A DNA stretch of 25,259 nt, taken from assembly GCA_964510225.1 (NCBI GenBank), contig CAZEAN010000085.1, forward strand, positions 1-25,259, given 5' to 3'. The position numbers and the translations under genes are program-made. Below, piece after piece: positions 24,583-25,259 of the stretch; positions within the stretch are counted from its first letter, which is position 1; every line of letters starts with the position of its first letter. The DNA comes from CAZEAN01 sp964510225. GTDB taxonomy: Bacteria > Planctomycetota > Planctomycetia > Isosphaerales > Isosphaeraceae. The notes beneath the pieces were generated by a model that searched no databases, was not told the origin of the DNA, and saw only the letters and a list, made by a program, of their open reading frames with translations.

Positions 24583-24615
24583 CTCGGAGAGGATGAGAGG
24601 TAGTCCTTCTCCGAG
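24583..24615. terminator. bidirectional hairpin terminator candidate
   Basis: CTCGGAGAGGA (24583-24593) pairs with TCCTTCTCCGAG (24604-24615) as an 11-bp stem with one bulged base and a 10-base loop. It sits in the 122-base gap between two convergent genes, where a shared terminator is expected. No T-run is present. Confidence 0.5.
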
Positions 24616-24636
24616 AGGATCAATGAGTTTGCTAAA

Positions 24637-25259
24637 TTAGAGTGTCACCCGATAGAGTTCTTCGACAGTAGTGAGGCCCTGGATCACCTTCGTAATGGCG
24701 GACTCGCGTAGCGTCTTCATCCCTTCATCGCGTGCGACCTGGCGAATTACGTCTTTAGTCGTCTCCAGCAAAATCAATTCACGGACGAGGTCAGAGATAT
24801 CCATAATCTCATAGATGCCTATCCGGCCGAGATAGCCTGAATGGAAGCAGGCGCTGCATCCTTCCCCTCGGTAGAGAGTCAGGGCACGATGCTCATCAGG
24901 GTCAAGCTTGAGGGCCCTCAGAATCGTCTCGTCGGCCTGATAGCCAACCCGGCAATGTGAGCAAATTTTCCGGACGAGACGCTGATTTACGACACCCTGC
25001 AGCGCACTTGCGAGTGTAAAGCCCGGGATCTTGTAGTTGATCAGGGAGCCGATCGTTCCCGCAGCATCCGAAGCATGAATCGTACTGAAGACGAGGACAC
25101 CCGTGAGTGCGGCCCGAATACCGATTGCGGCCGTCTCCTCGTCACGGATCTCACCGATCATGAGGACGTCGGGATCTTGACGGAGGATCGCCCTGAGCCC
25201 TTCCGCAAAGATTAAGCCGATCTGGGTGTTGTACTCGACTTGGTAGACGGCGGGGAATC
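24637..25259 (-). CDS. PilB/GspE-type secretion or type IV pilus ATPase, 5' end outside the window
   Basis: The last 206 codons of a GspE/PilB-family ATPase; the N-terminal domain and Walker A lie beyond the right edge. Visible are AEGLRAILRQDPDVLMIGEIRD (Asp box end and Walker B), the His-box region VFSTIHASDAAG, a tetracysteine zinc site (CSHC near residue 101 and CSACF near 137) and the closing segment LRESAITKVIQGLTTVEELY. These hexameric ATPases power pilus assembly or type II secretion at the inner face of the membrane. The zinc site and the GLTTVEEL ending are typical, but PilB and GspE cannot be separated from this part. The ATG at 25161 is internal, inside the Walker B region. Confidence 0.92.
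   Translation of the reverse strand, partial: FPAVYQVEYNTQIGLIFAEGLRAILRQDPDVLMIGEIRDEETAAIGIRAALTGVLVFSTIHASDAAGTIGSLINYKIPGFTLASALQGVVNQRLVRKICSHCRVGYQADETILRALKLDPDEHRALTLYRGEGCSACFHSGYLGRIGIYEIMDISDLVRELILLETTKDVIRQVARDEGMKTLRESAITKVIQGLTTVEELYRVTL

Overview
The window looks like a chromosomal segment of a planctomycete (Planctomycetota), at an estimated moderate-to-high GC. Pointers are a secreted DUF1571 lipoprotein-like/periplasmic protein, a planctomycete-style haem-binding domain fused to a soluble glucose/sorbosone dehydrogenase propeller, a GTG-started bS21 gene, a long K+-dependent membrane pyrophosphatase and a small zinc-ribbon membrane protein. Assignment is from memory of these families, not from a search. 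I see no tRNA, rRNA, CRISPR array, insertion sequence or phage genes.

Layout. 1-1691: GT39-type membrane glycosyltransferase (+), its start at or beyond the window edge. 1577-5671 (-): a three-gene run of cytochrome c/GSDH dehydrogenase, HSL-family esterase and acyltransferase-3, whose last gene overlaps the glycosyltransferase tail to tail by 115 bp. 5672-6135: divergent regulatory gap with two tandem hairpins in the hppA leader. 6136-9165 (+): hppA pyrophosphatase pump and yjbQ. 9166-9889: two consecutive decayed genes, a DUF7660-like gene with three in-frame stops and a second small gene broken by two frameshifts; both can be rebuilt codon by codon. 9890-10230: no recognisable gene, then a stem-loop leading into rpsU (10231-10419, +). 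10446-13976 (-): purB, glutamate dehydrogenase and an MBL-fold hydrolase. 13977-14368: gene-poor gap. 14369-15502 (+): DUF1571 protein. 15462-16610 (-): membrane-anchored SGNH protein, overlapping the DUF1571 gene by 41 bp. 16757-21769 (-): a 1670-residue CheB-CheR-PAS-GAF-PAS-PAS-histidine kinase-REC protein. 21954-23201 (-): photolyase-like FAD protein with its alpha/beta part at the C-terminus. 23375-24514 (+): zinc-ribbon membrane protein. 24637-25259 (-): PilB/GspE ATPase, cut by the window edge.

How it fits together. Most of the window is housekeeping and membrane or signalling genes in short operons, not one dedicated system. The most unusual parts are the decayed two-gene cassette behind yjbQ, the roughly 110-residue insertion in the pyrophosphatase at a position predicted to face the periplasm, the giant orphan hybrid kinase, the rearranged photolyase, and several structured 5' leaders (hppA, rpsU, the 23375 gene, the SGNH gene). 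I found no clear evidence of a completely new multi-gene system; the decayed cassette is the nearest thing to an accessory island.
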